A stretch of 64,000 nt of DNA, taken from NCBI GenBank assembly GCA_019914995.1, contig CM034140.1, forward strand, positions 4,898,001-4,962,000, in the 5' to 3' direction. Of this stretch, positions 1-11,200 are shown piece by piece. A program made the position numbers and the translations under genes. Each line of letters begins with the position of its first letter. Position 1 is the first letter of the stretch. The notes under the pieces are model-generated. The model was not told the DNA's origin. It saw only the letters and a program-made list of their open reading frames with translations, and did no database searches. The DNA comes from Acanthochlamys bracteata (taxonomy: Eukaryota; Streptophyta; Magnoliopsida; Pandanales; Velloziaceae).

Positions 1-300
1 ATTGGAGAGTAGCAATTAGATAAAAAAGAAGGAGAGAGAAAAAGAGAGAAGAATTTCTTAATAGCTACGGCATCCGATCAGATCCGAGCAGGGAGGCAAG
101 AGTGCTTGCTCTCGTCGAAGGAAAGAAGAGAAAAAAAGAAATATAGAAAGAAGAGAAGAAGATATTGAGCTCTCTCGCCTGTCGATCGTGAGGAGCAGCG
201 GCGGTGACCGATCAGATCGCCAGCAGGAAGCAAGAGTGCTACTCGGGTGGAGGAAGAGATGAGAAAGAAAAAAAAGAAGAAAAGAAACGCTTAACACACA
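1..300. repeat. Purine-rich low-complexity stretch
   Basis: The + strand is dominated by runs of GA, GAA and AAAAG with two short GC-richer islands near 61-120 and 175-250. The open frame on the opposite strand here is a product of this skew (Ser, Leu and Phe runs) and has no recognisable domain. I see no gene. Confidence 0.5.
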
Positions 301-415
301 AATATAACATGAATTGACAACGCTTCCCTTTTAACACTACCTCGTCTCAAGTCACAGCGCGTTGCTTTTGACTGTCGGATCAAGCGATCCGACGGTCCAA
401 AAGTGATGTACGTGT

Positions 416-786
416 ATAAGGATAGAGGCACTCCTTCCTTTGAGGCACTTTCGGGCATTCCCTTTCCGGTTTATAGCTGGAGTGACCTTCAAATCTAATC
501 TGCGTCGTTGGATATGAAGACTATAAATTACAGATGTACTCACAAAATTTCAGCTCAATTGGACTACGAATTCACCTTTATCCTGCCACTTGATCAAAAT
601 GACAAAAATGATATAACATATATATTTTTAAGTTTTCTTACTTTCTGTCATATTAATCACATGACCGGATGGCGGTGAATTCGTGTTCTGATTGAGCTGA
701 AATTTTATAGGTAGGTTTCTAACTCATAGTTCTTTACCCTGGCAATAAACCGAAAAAGTAGTGCATGAGAGTGCCTCTATCCTTTC
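416..786. mobile_element. Foldback (MITE-like) inverted-repeat element, about 370 bp
   Basis: The ends are a perfect inverted repeat: GGATAGAGGCACTC at 420-433 and its complement GAGTGCCTCTATCC at 769-782. Complementarity continues inward in patches, for example the segments around 550-580 and 675-705, which both carry a GAATTC core next to an AGCTCAATT-type motif, and the segments around 467-475 and 744-752. There is no coding capacity. Size, terminal inverted repeats and the ability to fold on itself fit a non-autonomous DNA transposon. The superfamily is not assignable from the sequence; a TA or TATA target duplication is possible (TATA precedes the left end and TATATA follows the right end) but ambiguous in this TA-rich context. 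Confidence 0.6.
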
Positions 787-830
787 CCTATATATATATA
801 TATGTAGTTTCCGTGCGCATCCGCTGCATC

Positions 831-2640
831 TGCGTTAGAGTTTCTCACGAAGTTGAGCGTTTAACTAACTACTGTGTAGGGACAATTTTGTAAACTCATC
901 TCAAAACTTTTCTCTCCCTTCTTTCCCTTCAAACTATTTCTCTCTTCTTCACTCTCACTATCGAACCTTTTGCCTCCCTTTCTTCCCGTACTTGGCAAAT
1001 CGTATGCTCCTCGCCACTGCTTCAGATCTTCATATTTCCTTCTCATTCCTTCAATTCTTTCTAAATTCTTCATCTATTTCTCTATTGTGAGCCTCAAACC
1101 CGAATTTCGTTTTGACCGATTTCTCTACTGTGAGCCTCAAACCAAAATTTTGTTTATTGCGGTCGGAGCGCTCAATCACCGGCCAGCGTTTGAAATGCAA
1201 GCTACAATCAGTTAAGTGCTCTTCTCCTCCTTATTCTACCATCATCAATTTCTTCTTTCGCTGCCCCAATTCTTAATTCATTCGTCGCAGCCGATCAACT
1301 TTTGGTTTTCTGTTTGCATTTTTGGATTTTGTTTTTTACCGCTGAATTTGACGTCTTTGTGTTGTTTGAGTCTATTACATTTTGTGTAGTTTCTTGATAG
1401 AAAGGGGTCGAGATGTTGTTTTTGTCCATGTTGAGCAATGTCGCAATTTAATTGGTAGAATTGAGAAGTCTATCCATGTCTTCTTGTATGCTTCTAAACA
1501 ATAGTTCTTGACAACTACAGGAATTTGTTAGGTAAGAGCTAATTTGATTTATTAGTTTGTAACTATATATGTGAGATTGCAAAATTAATTGCTTGCATTG
1601 ATTAAATAGAGAACCTAGGATTATGTATTGGTTACTCGGATTTTTTAGCTTGTTCTAGAATCAGTTGTGTCAGTGTTTGTGACGAATAAAACTAAAGAAA
1701 TGTGCTAGATTTTATGTTTAAATGCAAAAGCTTCATTCTGTATTTACAATCATCTATTTAGCTTAACTTGATCATGCTCGCTTTGTTCAAAAATATCAGT
1801 TCTTTTTCATCAGATTAATGCTTTACTCTTGCTGTTTGATAAATGTGTACGTAATTGTAACATTGAGTGACTATTGGACTTTGCTAATTATGCTCCTTTT
1901 TCTTTGGTTGTGTATCTATGAGACGAGTACTTCAAGTACGTTAGTATTTAAAATAAGATATTTTCATATGGAATACTTGAGGTAATGCAAATCTTTTTAA
2001 TTAGTTACATGCATGTTTATGTACGACTGTATCATTAGTACTTCTCTAGTTGTTTGGTTCTTAGGCATGCAAGATGGTAGCATGGATGCTTGGCTATTTG
2101 TTTGGACTTGTCTTTCCTTTCAATCAAGGGTGCTGTTCAGGAGAAGAGGACAATGTTGGGGTTAGGTGCATCAATTTAGTCGTCCTTGAAGGGTACCTCT
2201 AGCATTCTTCAAATTGTTGTGTTGCTTTTATCGACAGTGAAATTAGCGCTAGAGCTTGTAAACAACAGATGTTTTATTTTTATGCTTTTCTTGGATGGAT
2301 TCACAAAGCCTTTGTACAAAGTTTGTGACCATACACAAGAAATAGAATAGTTAACCTTATGCACTTATCTTCTGGCAGTCAATATCCTACAACAGTATGG
2401 TTGTGTTCCTATCTGAGAATCTTGTAGTGAGCTAATTTTTGAATAGTGTTTCTCAAATGCAATGTGATGTTACGGTGATGCTATTCTAAGTTATCATATT
2501 GAGTACAAATGATGATTTTTAGCTCTACAAGTGTGATTCAATTTTCATGATGCAAATGCTGTAGAAGTACTACAGAACTGGACCTGTTTGGAAATCCACA
2601 TTCTATTCATGGTCATTAACATTCTCATTTTGTTCACATA
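831..2640. other. Non-coding stretch with a transcript-leader-like start
   Basis: About 870-1300 is pyrimidine-rich (many TTCTTC and CTCTC runs) and resembles a plant 5' leader or the subterminal part of a MULE. The segment near 858-900 is loosely similar to the MULE termini at 6240-6280 and 17790-17830, which share an 'ACTGTGTA' core. From about 1215 onward the sequence is T-rich and intron-like, with no open frame of note. No exon could be supported. Confidence 0.3.
1076..1161 (+). repeat. 43-bp direct tandem duplication
   Basis: Two adjacent units (1076-1118 and 1119-1161) share the core TGTGAGCCTCAAACC and the flank ATTTCTCTA. The copies have diverged at several positions. Likely a local slippage duplication. 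Confidence 0.6.
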
Positions 2641-2935
2641 AAATAAAGATTACAATGTCATCAATAAAAACATTCACATTCCAGGAAAAAAAGACTTGTT
2701 TGGAATTTTTTCGCTCTTTCTACAGGTATAGAATTAAGAATCGAAAAGTGAAAGCATCACAGCCCACATTCCATGTTCACATTCTTAAATCATTGACATT
2801 CCACAAAATACATTCACTTGATACAACAAATGGTGAAGCATTTACAAATTCAATTCTCTACTTATATATAAACCAACACTCCATCAGTATTGAAGCTATT
2901 TATAACTTCAAGTAGATGAAACTACAATCTTAGTC

Positions 2936-3420
<485 letters not shown>

Positions 3421-3429
3421 CATTCAACG

Positions 3430-4480
3430 AAAAAAAAAAATGTGTATATATAGTTAGATAGATATGTTCCTCCATCATCATTCAATAATAATTCTTCGAA
3501 AGTAAGTATCTAAAATCAAAACCAATTCTCCTTCACATAACAAGATTGGAACTTGACAATTGACTGAATTCTCAATTTTTGAACTTCCAATTTTTTGGAT
3601 ACTACTTCTCTTACACATAAGAATCCAGTTCTCCTACACCTAGCAAACTTGATAATCCTATTACCCAACAATTAGAGTTTCAATATCGTTGTTGAAAGAT
3701 GGGACCTTTACTAGAAAATCCTACTAATGAAATGATTTCTACAAAATATCAATCAAATTCACAGGAACAACAGAATCCAACAACAATCATTTCAATGTAA
3801 GAGGGCAAACTTGCAAAGGGAGCATTCTGAGACCAAATATAGGACCTTTAGCGGACTCATTATCGCAACGATTCTAGTCTTCGACAGGCCATGATACTCA
3901 ATTCCAGCCTCGCTAAATAGATAAATCTCTAAATTCTACCAACTAGACTACGACATTGCCCTCAGTGGATAGAAACAACAATTCCACCCCTTCGTCTCAA
4001 GAAAAAAGAAACAGAAATCAAATAAACTCAAACAACAACGACCGAAGACTAGAAATTTAGCGATAAAATTGAACAACCATTAGCTACTAGCCGTGCCTTG
4101 TATCGAGCATTCTCAGTTTCTAAAGCATCTTTGTCCTCTTATAAATCCATTTGCAATCAACAATTTTTTTCACCTTTGGTGGCTTTACCAAAACCGAAGT
4201 CTCATTCTTGTACAAATGACTCGATTGCTTCATTCATTACTACGAATGATTTTTCTAATTCAGAACGAAAGATAGCTTCCTTGTAGGAAGTTGGAGTAGG
4301 ATCATTGAATAGTTCTTAGTAGCAGATAAGGCATAAGCAACAATATATGCATATAACCACACTTTATTTTCCGATCGCTTGCAAGGGACAAAGGAACATC
4401 TTATTTTTCTTGAATAATTTATGATCTCTAGTAGGATTAAAACCTAGATGAAGTTCTGACCACTGTTTTCTTTTTCATCT
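3430..4480. other. Non-coding, with one presequence-like open stretch
   Basis: Nothing is recognisable in 3430-4070. On the + strand about 4080-4286 is open and rich in Ser, Arg, Lys and Ala, reminiscent of a mitochondrial or plastid presequence, but it has no ATG at its start and no downstream domain. It could be an orphan exon or chance. No function assigned. Confidence 0.25.
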
Positions 4481-4487
4481 TTCCCAA

Positions 4488-4571
4488 TTTGGTAGGATCA
4501 AGTTTGCTAAACCCTTCTGCTGGAAACAAATATTTTTTAGTTTCTAATAAGGCTTCTTGATAATCTTTCAT
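4488..4571 (-). pseudogene. Pararetrovirus copy L1, ORF C stub
   Basis: ATG at 4571-4569 opens a frame matching the first ~28 residues of ORF C in copy B (MKDYQEAL start, then a FPAEGFSKLDPT segment). Homology stops abruptly around 4488, where unrelated sequence begins. The ATG overlaps the end of the upstream ORF B region, as in copy B. A truncated endogenous viral fragment. Confidence 0.8.
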
Positions 4572-4987
4572 AAAGAAAAAGATTTTCTAAACAGCTCTAT
4601 TAGTATATCTACCTTGATATGTAAATTCTGTATTTGTCTTTCTATAGATTGTAAATTAATATTACTATTAGAATAATGATGAACAATGTCAGAACTAAAC
4701 TGATATTGAGTTTTTAAGAAACCTAAATTTGTCCTTATAGATGTATATCTGAAAATATAGATGATAAATCATTACTAGAATTTCTTGCTAAAGAAATTCG
4801 ATATGTCTTGAAGATTTAAAACTAAATATATTAAAGTATTTAAAACAGGGTCTGAACTATGAAATAAGTGTTTAAACTCACTATTATTTTCAAAATTAAA
4901 CTTAAGTTTGCACTTATCTAAAATGATCGTTAATCTTGAAGTATGAGAAACTTCTAAATCTAAATAGTCAAACTTCTTCAGATCCAC
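4567..4987 (-). pseudogene. Pararetrovirus copy L1, ORF B (badnavirus ORF1-like) pseudogene
   Basis: Starts at the same place as ORF B of copy B: the frame begins GTG GAT CTG, inside the last codons of ORF A, with no ATG. The first 70 residues are open (FDYLDL motif, then a region rich in Leu, Asn and Lys), after which the frame is lost to small deletions relative to copy B. The FDYLDL start is reminiscent of the first ORF of badnaviruses, whose role is poorly understood. That assignment is by resemblance and genome position only. Confidence 0.6.
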
Positions 4988-5360
4988 TATTATTTTCTTC
5001 TTCAGTAACTTCTGCTAAAGTAAGCAGTTCAAATAATTCTTCAAAATTAACTATGTATTCTTCTCTAGCTGTAAGATATGGTCTTCCGTTTCTTTCACTA
5101 AGTTGTGGAATAAGCTGATATATTATTTGAATAGCTTCGTAATTTCTTCTTCTTTGTTCAGAATCTTCTATAGATACTACTTCTTGTAAAGGAAAATAAA
5201 AATTTCTTTCTAAAAGTACTGCATCTTGATTAACTTTTGTAAATTGATCGAAATCTACTACTCTAAAGAATTCTTCTAAGGTTACTCTTGTTGCTTGAAT
5301 ATGATGTTCACCTGAGGGTGAAAATATAGTATGTTCGACTTTATTAGGAACTGTGATAAA
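4968..5360 (-). pseudogene. Pararetrovirus copy L1, ORF A pseudogene
   Basis: A 130-codon frame that is open throughout and colinear with ORF A of copy B. The initiator position, ATG in copies B and L2, reads ATC here (complement of GAT near 5358-5360), so it would not be translated from the normal start. It lies about 115 nt downstream of the primer-binding site, making it the first ORF of the viral RNA. The protein has an acidic C-terminus (EEENNSGSEE). I do not recognise a known domain. Confidence 0.75.
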
Positions 5361-5463
5361 CTAGAATTATATTCTTTCTAGATTTACAGATCGATAAAGA
5401 TTATAATTTCTTATTACTAGGCTTAATCTAACGATTTCTAGTTAAATTAAACAAAATAATCTA

Positions 5464-5475
5464 GCTCTGATACCA
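5464..5475 (-). promoter_or_regulatory. tRNA-Met primer-binding site of pararetrovirus copy L1
   Basis: The minus strand reads TGGTATCAGAGC, the standard plant initiator-tRNA-Met primer site used for minus-strand DNA synthesis by caulimovirids and many plant LTR elements. It lies 5' of ORF A and 3' of the leader, the position expected for the viral genome origin. It is a perfect 12-mer. Confidence 0.85.
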
Positions 5476-5850
5476 AATGGGGAAGTGGTCTTAGAAAAAT
5501 GAAAAAGTAATTACTAATATTGTTATTACTTTTCCTACAACGTATTTGAAAGGCAGATATATATTTATTCTAAAATATTTGAAAAGTATTTACTATTATT
5601 GTTATTACTTTACTCATTAACTATGGCTTCATAGTCAGTTCTGAATCCTCTGAGTCACCCTTGTAAGTCTTGTTTAAGCCAGTGATAGGCTTCTTAAGGC
5701 AATTTTGGGATTGAACATGATGAAGGAAAAGTAATAACAAGCTATTTGATTTTTCTTAGCCCAAGATATCCTTGTAGTAGGGATTAATAGTTAGATACAT
5801 CCATTAATTAGTAGATTTGAGTTCCTAAATATCATTTTGAAAATTTGATA
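5476..5850. other. Rearranged viral leader attached to copy L1
   Basis: Bases 5476 to about 5570 match, in reverse complement, the end of the leader of copy A (about 17210-17265). A second, partly repeated piece runs to about 5620. From about 5635 to 5830 the same leader appears in the opposite, + orientation and matches 16795-16965 (shared block around TCTGAGTCACCCTTGTAAG). The leader is therefore inverted on itself at about 5.63 kb. After 5850 the viral similarity ends. Confidence 0.7.
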
Positions 5851-5884
5851 TTTGAAATTTTCTACTGTGGGAGTTGATGTCTTC

Positions 5885-6330
5885 TACTACAGATTACCAT
5901 TTGACGGTGCTCGCACCTGCAATTGATTAAATTGATTTGTGGAATAGGAAAAGAAAGAGGAGGAGAAGAAAAGAACACAAATTTCTTACCGATTTGACGC
6001 TCGTCGACCGACATGGGAGGGTTTCACCGCTGTCAGGTTTACTGATCGGCTATGGCAAAGCAGCTATTGAATCTGAAATTGAATTTGAAATAGAAGTATT
6101 CGGCGAATCCTTCCAATCGCTGGCTCGGAGCGGCGATGGAGGGATCAGCTCGGAAGTGGAACGAAGAAACAGGTAGGGAGAAATGAAGGGAAAAAAAAAC
6201 ACCTGTTATAACGTGTAAGGGGACGCAAAGTTACAAACATATCTTACACAGTATTTACATAAGTAAACGCCTACCTGCTAAATCTGGACCGTCATGGCTA
6301 CTTATCGAACCTTCATCATAATACCTATGT
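5885..6330 (-). mobile_element. MULE M1 terminal region
   Basis: This segment recurs inverted at about 17700-18170 and in part again at 18907-19126, always starting with the block CGGTGCTCGCACCTGCA. In M1 and M3 it lies next to the 3' end of a FAR1-like transposase. A long terminal segment shared by copies in both orientations fits the long terminal inverted repeat of a Mutator-like element. The exact outer end and any target duplication cannot be fixed without a full-length copy. Confidence 0.6.
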
Positions 6331-6389
6331 ACTTGTTAGCATCTTTTTCTCACCGCTATAGAAGAAAATGATCGGGTATTTGAATATCC

Positions 6390-7995
6390 TGACTCTGAAA
6401 GACCGTCACAAGATATCCTCAAGGAATCCCCATAAACTAAAAAAATGTGTATTCACTGTTACCTTCATTTGTGGATGATTAAACTTCACGTTCCACTTCT
6501 GTCGACCAACTTCCGCTCGAGACTTATAAATAAAAGTCATGTATCCATTAGTATCCTTTTCATCATCACGCAAGATATACTGAGACTGAGCTTTCTCATA
6601 TTTTCTTTTTTGAAGTTATTGTGCACATTCCTTATATACAAATTTGCTACATATTTCAAGATATAGGAGTTGCATTCTACAATGCGATACAAGTGTTCGG
6701 CCGCATAATCCTCCTCTTTTTTTTCTTTCTCAATAATTTTACTCAAATATTCTCATTCTTCAACACAAACTCCCAAAGAATTTTTGTGGGTGAAAAATAT
6801 TTTTGTAAATTCATTCATACCTTCGGAACCTCCAGTAGTGTTAGTATTGAAATGATTGACAGGTGCCCACTTTTGTAGAATCTCATATATTGCTAAAAGC
6901 TATTCATTTTTCTGCAACTCATATACACACATCAATTTCTCTCAGCTCGTTTGAAAGGTGTTAAGATTAAAAGTTTCCCGAATACACGACTTGATATCTT
7001 ATTTGACTTTTGAATTTTGAAATAAATATATTTCGGCAAATGTTTTTTTTATATGCAATAAGAAAACTCTATATCGTGTATTCGGGAATCGCAACAGCTA
7101 CAGTCATTGCTCTATCTTGATATGTGATGATTGAATATAGAGCATGCCCTCTATAGCTGCAAGCCATGTATCAACAAACCACCGAAAGGATTCTTCAATC
7201 TTATCCAAAAGTAATGCGCATCCAAGCTAAATTAACATGTTCTGAAGGTTAACTCTAGTGAATGGAGCAAATGGCATCTCATACACATTCTTGCGGTAGG
7301 TAGTGTCAAATACACAACGTCACCAAAATACTGATACTGACTACGTGACCTCCCATCTACCCAGAAAAAATTGATTGCTTTTGACTCGTCATCCATCTGT
7401 ATCACATAAAAAACATTTGGATCTTCTTTACTCTTCCTTTTAAAAAAGTTAAGCACTGCGGTGGCATCACCGCTGATAGGCATTTTATACTCCTTCGAGC
7501 GACACAAATAGTTCCAACAATGTCTATTATCAAAACCATATTGAGGTCCGTTAAGTATATCGGCAACCTTAGTCACAAGTATACCTTCATCCAGAAATGA
7601 ATCAATCAAACTCTTAACTGCAGCAGGCATTTTGCAAATAGACATGCACGTTATGTTTGCCGGGCTAACTAGATTGTGATTGTATTGGCCTTCATAACTC
7701 ACCACTCCCCATAATCCACTATCTTTCTCACTCTCATTGTTGGAGGACGCCGCATTTGGCAGTGCTCGTGCTTCTCTTCTTCTATATTGATTTTTCGGGT
7801 TCCTCGTCTATTTTTTCAGATCGAGTCTTCTATGATTTCCAAAACAGTTACAAGTTATTTGACAAATAATGACTTCGTCTGAATGAGCACGGGTCTTTTG
7901 AGTAGATCGAGTCATGGCGCTAAATCCCTCGACTTCTCCATAATTTATATAAATTTGCTTCGCCTATTCGAGGATTACAAATGTCATCCCTAAAC
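6390..7995 (-). pseudogene. FAR1/FRS-like MULE transposase pseudogene (M1)
   Basis: The best part is 7705-7232: a 157-codon open stretch with the N-terminal FAR1 zinc-binding end (EGQYNHN, then SPANI), followed by the start of the MULE domain (GDATAVLNFF, FYVIQMDDESKAINFFW, DGRSRSQYQYFGDVV). After frameshifts, matches continue down to about 7080 (MPFAPF, LGCALL, ESFRWFVDTWLAA). Upstream, 7990-7900 encodes an EAKQIYINYG segment typical of the FAR1 N-terminus. Downstream, 6880-6390 corresponds to the transposase C-terminal third seen in M3. Plant FAR1/FHY3 factors derive from such transposases. Many stops, and loss of the DTTY-type acidic motif after FGDVV, show that it is inactive. Confidence 0.85.
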
Positions 7996-7999
7996 CTAC

Positions 8000-8340
8000 A
8001 AATATCCAAGAAAATAATGTAAGACAATAAAATTCAAATGCAAACATTATTGAATGGAGGAGAAGTGCAAAAACGTTTCATATAATACAGGTGAACTGGT
8101 TAGACATGGTGTAGGAGATTTTGGATGCAAGAGTAAAATAAGAACAATCCTCTTTATTTCTTGCGTGTTGCTAAAACAGAAGCTAAAGACCATAGGACAG
8201 AGAGCAGAACAAAGATCCTTCTCTGTTTCCGACATTATAATCAATCAAAAATTACCTTTATTAAGCTTGTTATGTTTTTTTTCTCTGCTTGATATTGTTT
8301 TGTGCTCAATTTTTTTCTTCTTTAAATAGAAACATGTGTG
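8000..8340 (-). mobile_element. MULE M1, 5' untranslated flank of the transposase
   Basis: The segment 8047-8330 is repeated in inverted orientation at 32189-32480 in front of the M2 transposase. The open frames in it on both strands are not conserved between the two copies, so it is treated as untranslated flank. It includes a splice-like leader before the transposase start. Confidence 0.55.
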
Positions 8341-8890
8341 CAACGGCATGGAAACTAGTGAGCTCACCCTCTAGTGAGCTCTGGATAGTGAACTCACTAG
8401 CAGCTAGCCAGTGAGCTCACATAACTCAACGTCTGAACAAAAAAGTTTTGTTAAATTGCATTGTAAAAAAAAATAATTTTTTTATATGCAATCTATTTAA
8501 ACAAAATCGTGCAACTCCGACTACCAAAAGAAAAAAGTTATTTTGGCCAGAGTGAGGCCAATGAGCTCACTGTCTAGTATGCTCACTGTTCAGTGAGCTT
8601 TGGACAATGAGCTCACTAGCGGCTGGCAAGTGAGCTAGCATAGCTCACTGGTCAGCTGCTAATGAGCTTGCATAGCTCTATGTTTAAAAATCAAAAAGTT
8701 TTGTTAAGTTGCATTGTAAAAAAAACTAATTTTGTTATGTATAATTTATTTAAACAACATCGTACAACTCTGACTAACCAAAAATAACTTTTATAAAATT
8801 TATTTCGGCTGTAGTGAATCTAATGAGCTCACTCGCTGGAGACCAATCAGCTCACTTGCTCGAAACCAGTGAGCTGTCTATCCCAAACTC
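8341..8890. repeat. Subterminal GAGCTCAC array of M1
   Basis: About ten copies or near-copies of the palindrome (G)TGAGCTCA(C) occur, in clusters (about 8355-8420, 8555-8680, 8820-8880). They are separated by two versions of a spacer of about 150 bp containing a CAAAAAGTTTTGTTAA-type block, an A-run, and a TTATTTAAACAA-type block (about 8437-8530 and 8685-8780). The same array lies inverted at 31590-32165. Dense subterminal motifs of this kind are typical of transposase-binding regions. Confidence 0.7.
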
Positions 8891-8972
8891 CACATTCTCT
8901 TGACATCATCCAGATTCACTCCATTCATGTACACAGCTCACTGTTATCCTTATACTTCATATTCACATTGAC

Positions 8973-9068
8973 AAAATTACACTTCAGTTTGCACTTATCT
9001 AAAGTGATGGCTAATCTTGAAGTATGAGAAACTTCTAAATCTAAATAGTCAAACTTCTTCAGGTCCAC
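8973..9068 (-). pseudogene. Pararetrovirus copy L2, ORF B stub
   Basis: This is the minus-strand start of ORF B (GTG GAC CTG at 9068-9060), matching copy L1 for about 30 codons before viral homology stops near 8973, next to the MULE array. The start is again GTG rather than ATG. Confidence 0.6.
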
Positions 9069-9438
9069 TATTATTTTCTTCTTCAGTAACTTTTGCTAAG
9101 GTAAGATGTTCAAGTAATTCTTCAAAGTTAACTATATATTCTTCTCTAGCCGTAAGGTAAGGTCTTCTGTTTCTTTCACTAAGTTGTGGGATAAGCTGAT
9201 ATATTATTTGAATAGCTTCGTAATTTTATCTTCTTTGTTCAGAATCTTCTATAGCTACTAGTTCTTGTAAAGGAAAATAAAAATTTCTTTCTAAAAATAC
9301 TGTGTCTTGATTAACTTCTGTAATTTGATCTAAATCTACTACTCTAAAAAATTCTTCTAAGGTTACTCCTGTTGCTTGAATATGATGTTCATTTAAGGGT
9401 GGAAGTATAGTATATTCTACTTTAATAGGAACAGTCAT
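9046..9438 (-). pseudogene. Pararetrovirus copy L2, ORF A pseudogene
   Basis: ATG at 9438-9436 opens the ORF A frame. It is colinear with the copy B and L1 versions (start MTVPIKVE, central VTLEEFFRVVDLDQ, end EEENNSGPEE) except that a TAA replaces an Arg codon about 70 residues in, near 9226. Function unknown. Similarity across three independent copies argues that ORF A was a real viral protein. Confidence 0.75.
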
Positions 9439-9553
9439 AAAATAGAATTATATTCTTTCTAGATTTACAGATCTATAAAGATTCTAATTTTTATTACTAT
9501 GCTTAATCTATCGATTTCTAGTTAAATGGGGAAGGGGTGTTAGAAAAATGAAA
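9439..9553 (-). other. Viral leader remnant with the primer site deleted, and strand-switch junction
   Basis: Relative to copy L1 (5362-5500) about 29 bases that contain the primer-binding site are missing at the TTAAAT/GGGGAAG step near 9524-9527. Both sides of the gap in L1 carry an AAAT, so the loss fits a short-homology deletion. At about 9553 the viral sequence switches from the minus to the plus strand (start of copy A). Confidence 0.65.
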
Positions 9554-9757
9554 ATATTTGTTTCCAGCAGAAGGGTTTAGCAAACTTGATCCTACCCCTG
9601 CACAAGATAAAACTATAATTAGACAAAATAATACCATTACAAGTTTATTAATACGAGTAAACACAAAGTTAGAATTATTATTAGAAGAAAGAAAACAGAA
9701 TAAGTTTAATAAAGAATTAGAAGATCTTATTAAAAAAGTAGATAATATTGATATCTA
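9554..9757 (+). pseudogene. Pararetrovirus copy A, ORF C (badnavirus ORF2-like), 5'-truncated
   Basis: The frame is open from the FPAEGFSKLDPTPAQDKTI segment to a TAA at 9755-9757, lacking the first ~14 residues. The middle is a predicted helical, Leu/Ile/Lys-rich region (LLIRVNTKLELLLEE) and the intact form ends in a basic, Pro-containing tail. Its small size and position directly before the polyprotein parallel ORF2 of badnaviruses and P12 of rice tungro bacilliform virus, which bind nucleic acid and associate with virions. That parallel is inferred, not demonstrated. The TAA arises from a shifted frame; the original stop overlaps the next ATG near 9816. Confidence 0.7.
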
Positions 9758-9815
9758 AATCAAGTGGTATAGAAAGACCAAAGCCATCTAGAGAATTAAA
9801 GTTTTATTCTATAAA

Positions 9816-11200
9816 ATGACAAGATGTTTTAGTGGAAGTTCTAGGAAATTAGCAAAACAAAGTTCAGGAAAAATAGTACCAAAATCCAAACAGACATTTT
9901 AAAGTAAAATATTTAGCAGAAGTAAAAAACCATTTAATTGAAGTAGGTTCAATTATAGATCCAGAATAAAATTTAGAACACTTTAGGCAGAATGGCTTAG
10001 ATCTTACAAGTTAAACTCAGTTTTTTGTTAGAAAAAGAGAAGATGAAGTAGAATGTTTAGGAGGAAAGAATGTAATATTAGATGTTATTAGTTTAGAAGT
10101 TTATAAAATTTTAAGAAGTTCTCAATTCAATTTCATACATTTAGGATTATTAAGCTATAGGAGTTGAAGGATTAGACAGAAACTATTTAGGAACAAAAGT
10201 ACTACTTTATGTTTACAATGATTTATGGACAAACCTACCATAGAAGTGATATGTCTCAAAATACAGGCATGTTTTATTGTTTTCCAAATTTTTTAACTAG
10301 TATTACTAAAGGAGTTCAACATCTTAAGATAGGAATAAAAACTAAAGGATATGAAGCAAAGACTACAGGTAGTAATTTATTTTTTTCAATAGGATTTATT
10401 GGAAGATTATCCAATAATGGAGATATAAATATAAATTAGAGATGGATGATTTTACTCAGTTAGTAAGTTCGAAAGGAATTAAAATGATAAAAGCCAATAA
10501 GATAGACCCTATAGCTTTAGCTGTACAAGAATGGATTCTTGATGAATTTCATCAAAATTCAAATATTCTTATTCCAAAAACTAGTATGATGTATAAGAAT
10601 GCTTGAAACAGTACAAGTGTTAGGTTTACTGATTATAATTCTGTTTCAACATTAGAAGATAATGAAGCAGAATAATGTATGAATGAATTTACAACAATTT
10701 TCGAAGATCCTATAGTAATAGAATGCCCATAAAGGAGTATGGATTCAGTTAGAACCTTTGAAGATTTATTAAGACTAGAAGTTTCTTGGAATTTAGATAA
10801 TAATGAATACTTTTATTATGATTACCAAAGAAATATTCGTAAAGGCAACTTATCAGAAGATTGTCTTCATTTTAAATTAAAAGAAAGACATGATAAAATT
10901 AGAGAATTATGGGATAAAAGATTAGAAATTTGGAGAATAAGAGAAAGATTAATGAAAAAATAAAAAGTGGTGAAGTAACTAAAGATTATATTCAGCCTAT
11001 TAAACAAAAACTCTTAGATGCAGTAGCACCCATAAAAATGGAATTAGAAAAATTAGAAGTATTAGATAATTCATTTAGAATAAAATATTTTAGTAAAAAA
11101 AAGTTAGACTCAATTAGCGAAATTAGTCAGGTTGAATTTATGGAATCTACAGAATCTAGCCCAGCATCTGCTATTAGCCCATTTCAGAAAAACAGATGAA
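9816..11200 (+). pseudogene. Copy A polyprotein (ORF D), movement protein region
   Basis: ATG at 9816-9818 lies in an ATGA overlap with the ORF C stop, as in copy B. The region corresponds to the N-terminal third of a badnavirus-type polyprotein, with a 30K-type cell-to-cell movement protein (segments GLDRNYLGTKVLLYVYNDLW, GVQHLKIGIKTKGYE, FSIGFIGRLSNNGDI) followed by a linker (RTFEDLLRLEVSWN and on). There are numerous in-frame stops and shifts, and a deletion of about 40 bp near 10005 relative to copy B. Not translatable. Confidence 0.8.

Noticed and set aside
58-297. Signal-peptide-like frame at the left edge
   Set aside because: Ser/Leu/Phe runs come from the GA-rich strand composition; no other support.
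5937-6176. 79-codon charged frame on the plus strand
   Set aside because: Lies in the MULE terminal region; the matching copies at 18 and 19 kb do not keep the frame.
8341-8890. CRISPR-like array
   Set aside because: Repeats are short palindromes with irregular spacing in a plant transposon; no direct repeats of constant length and no cas genes.
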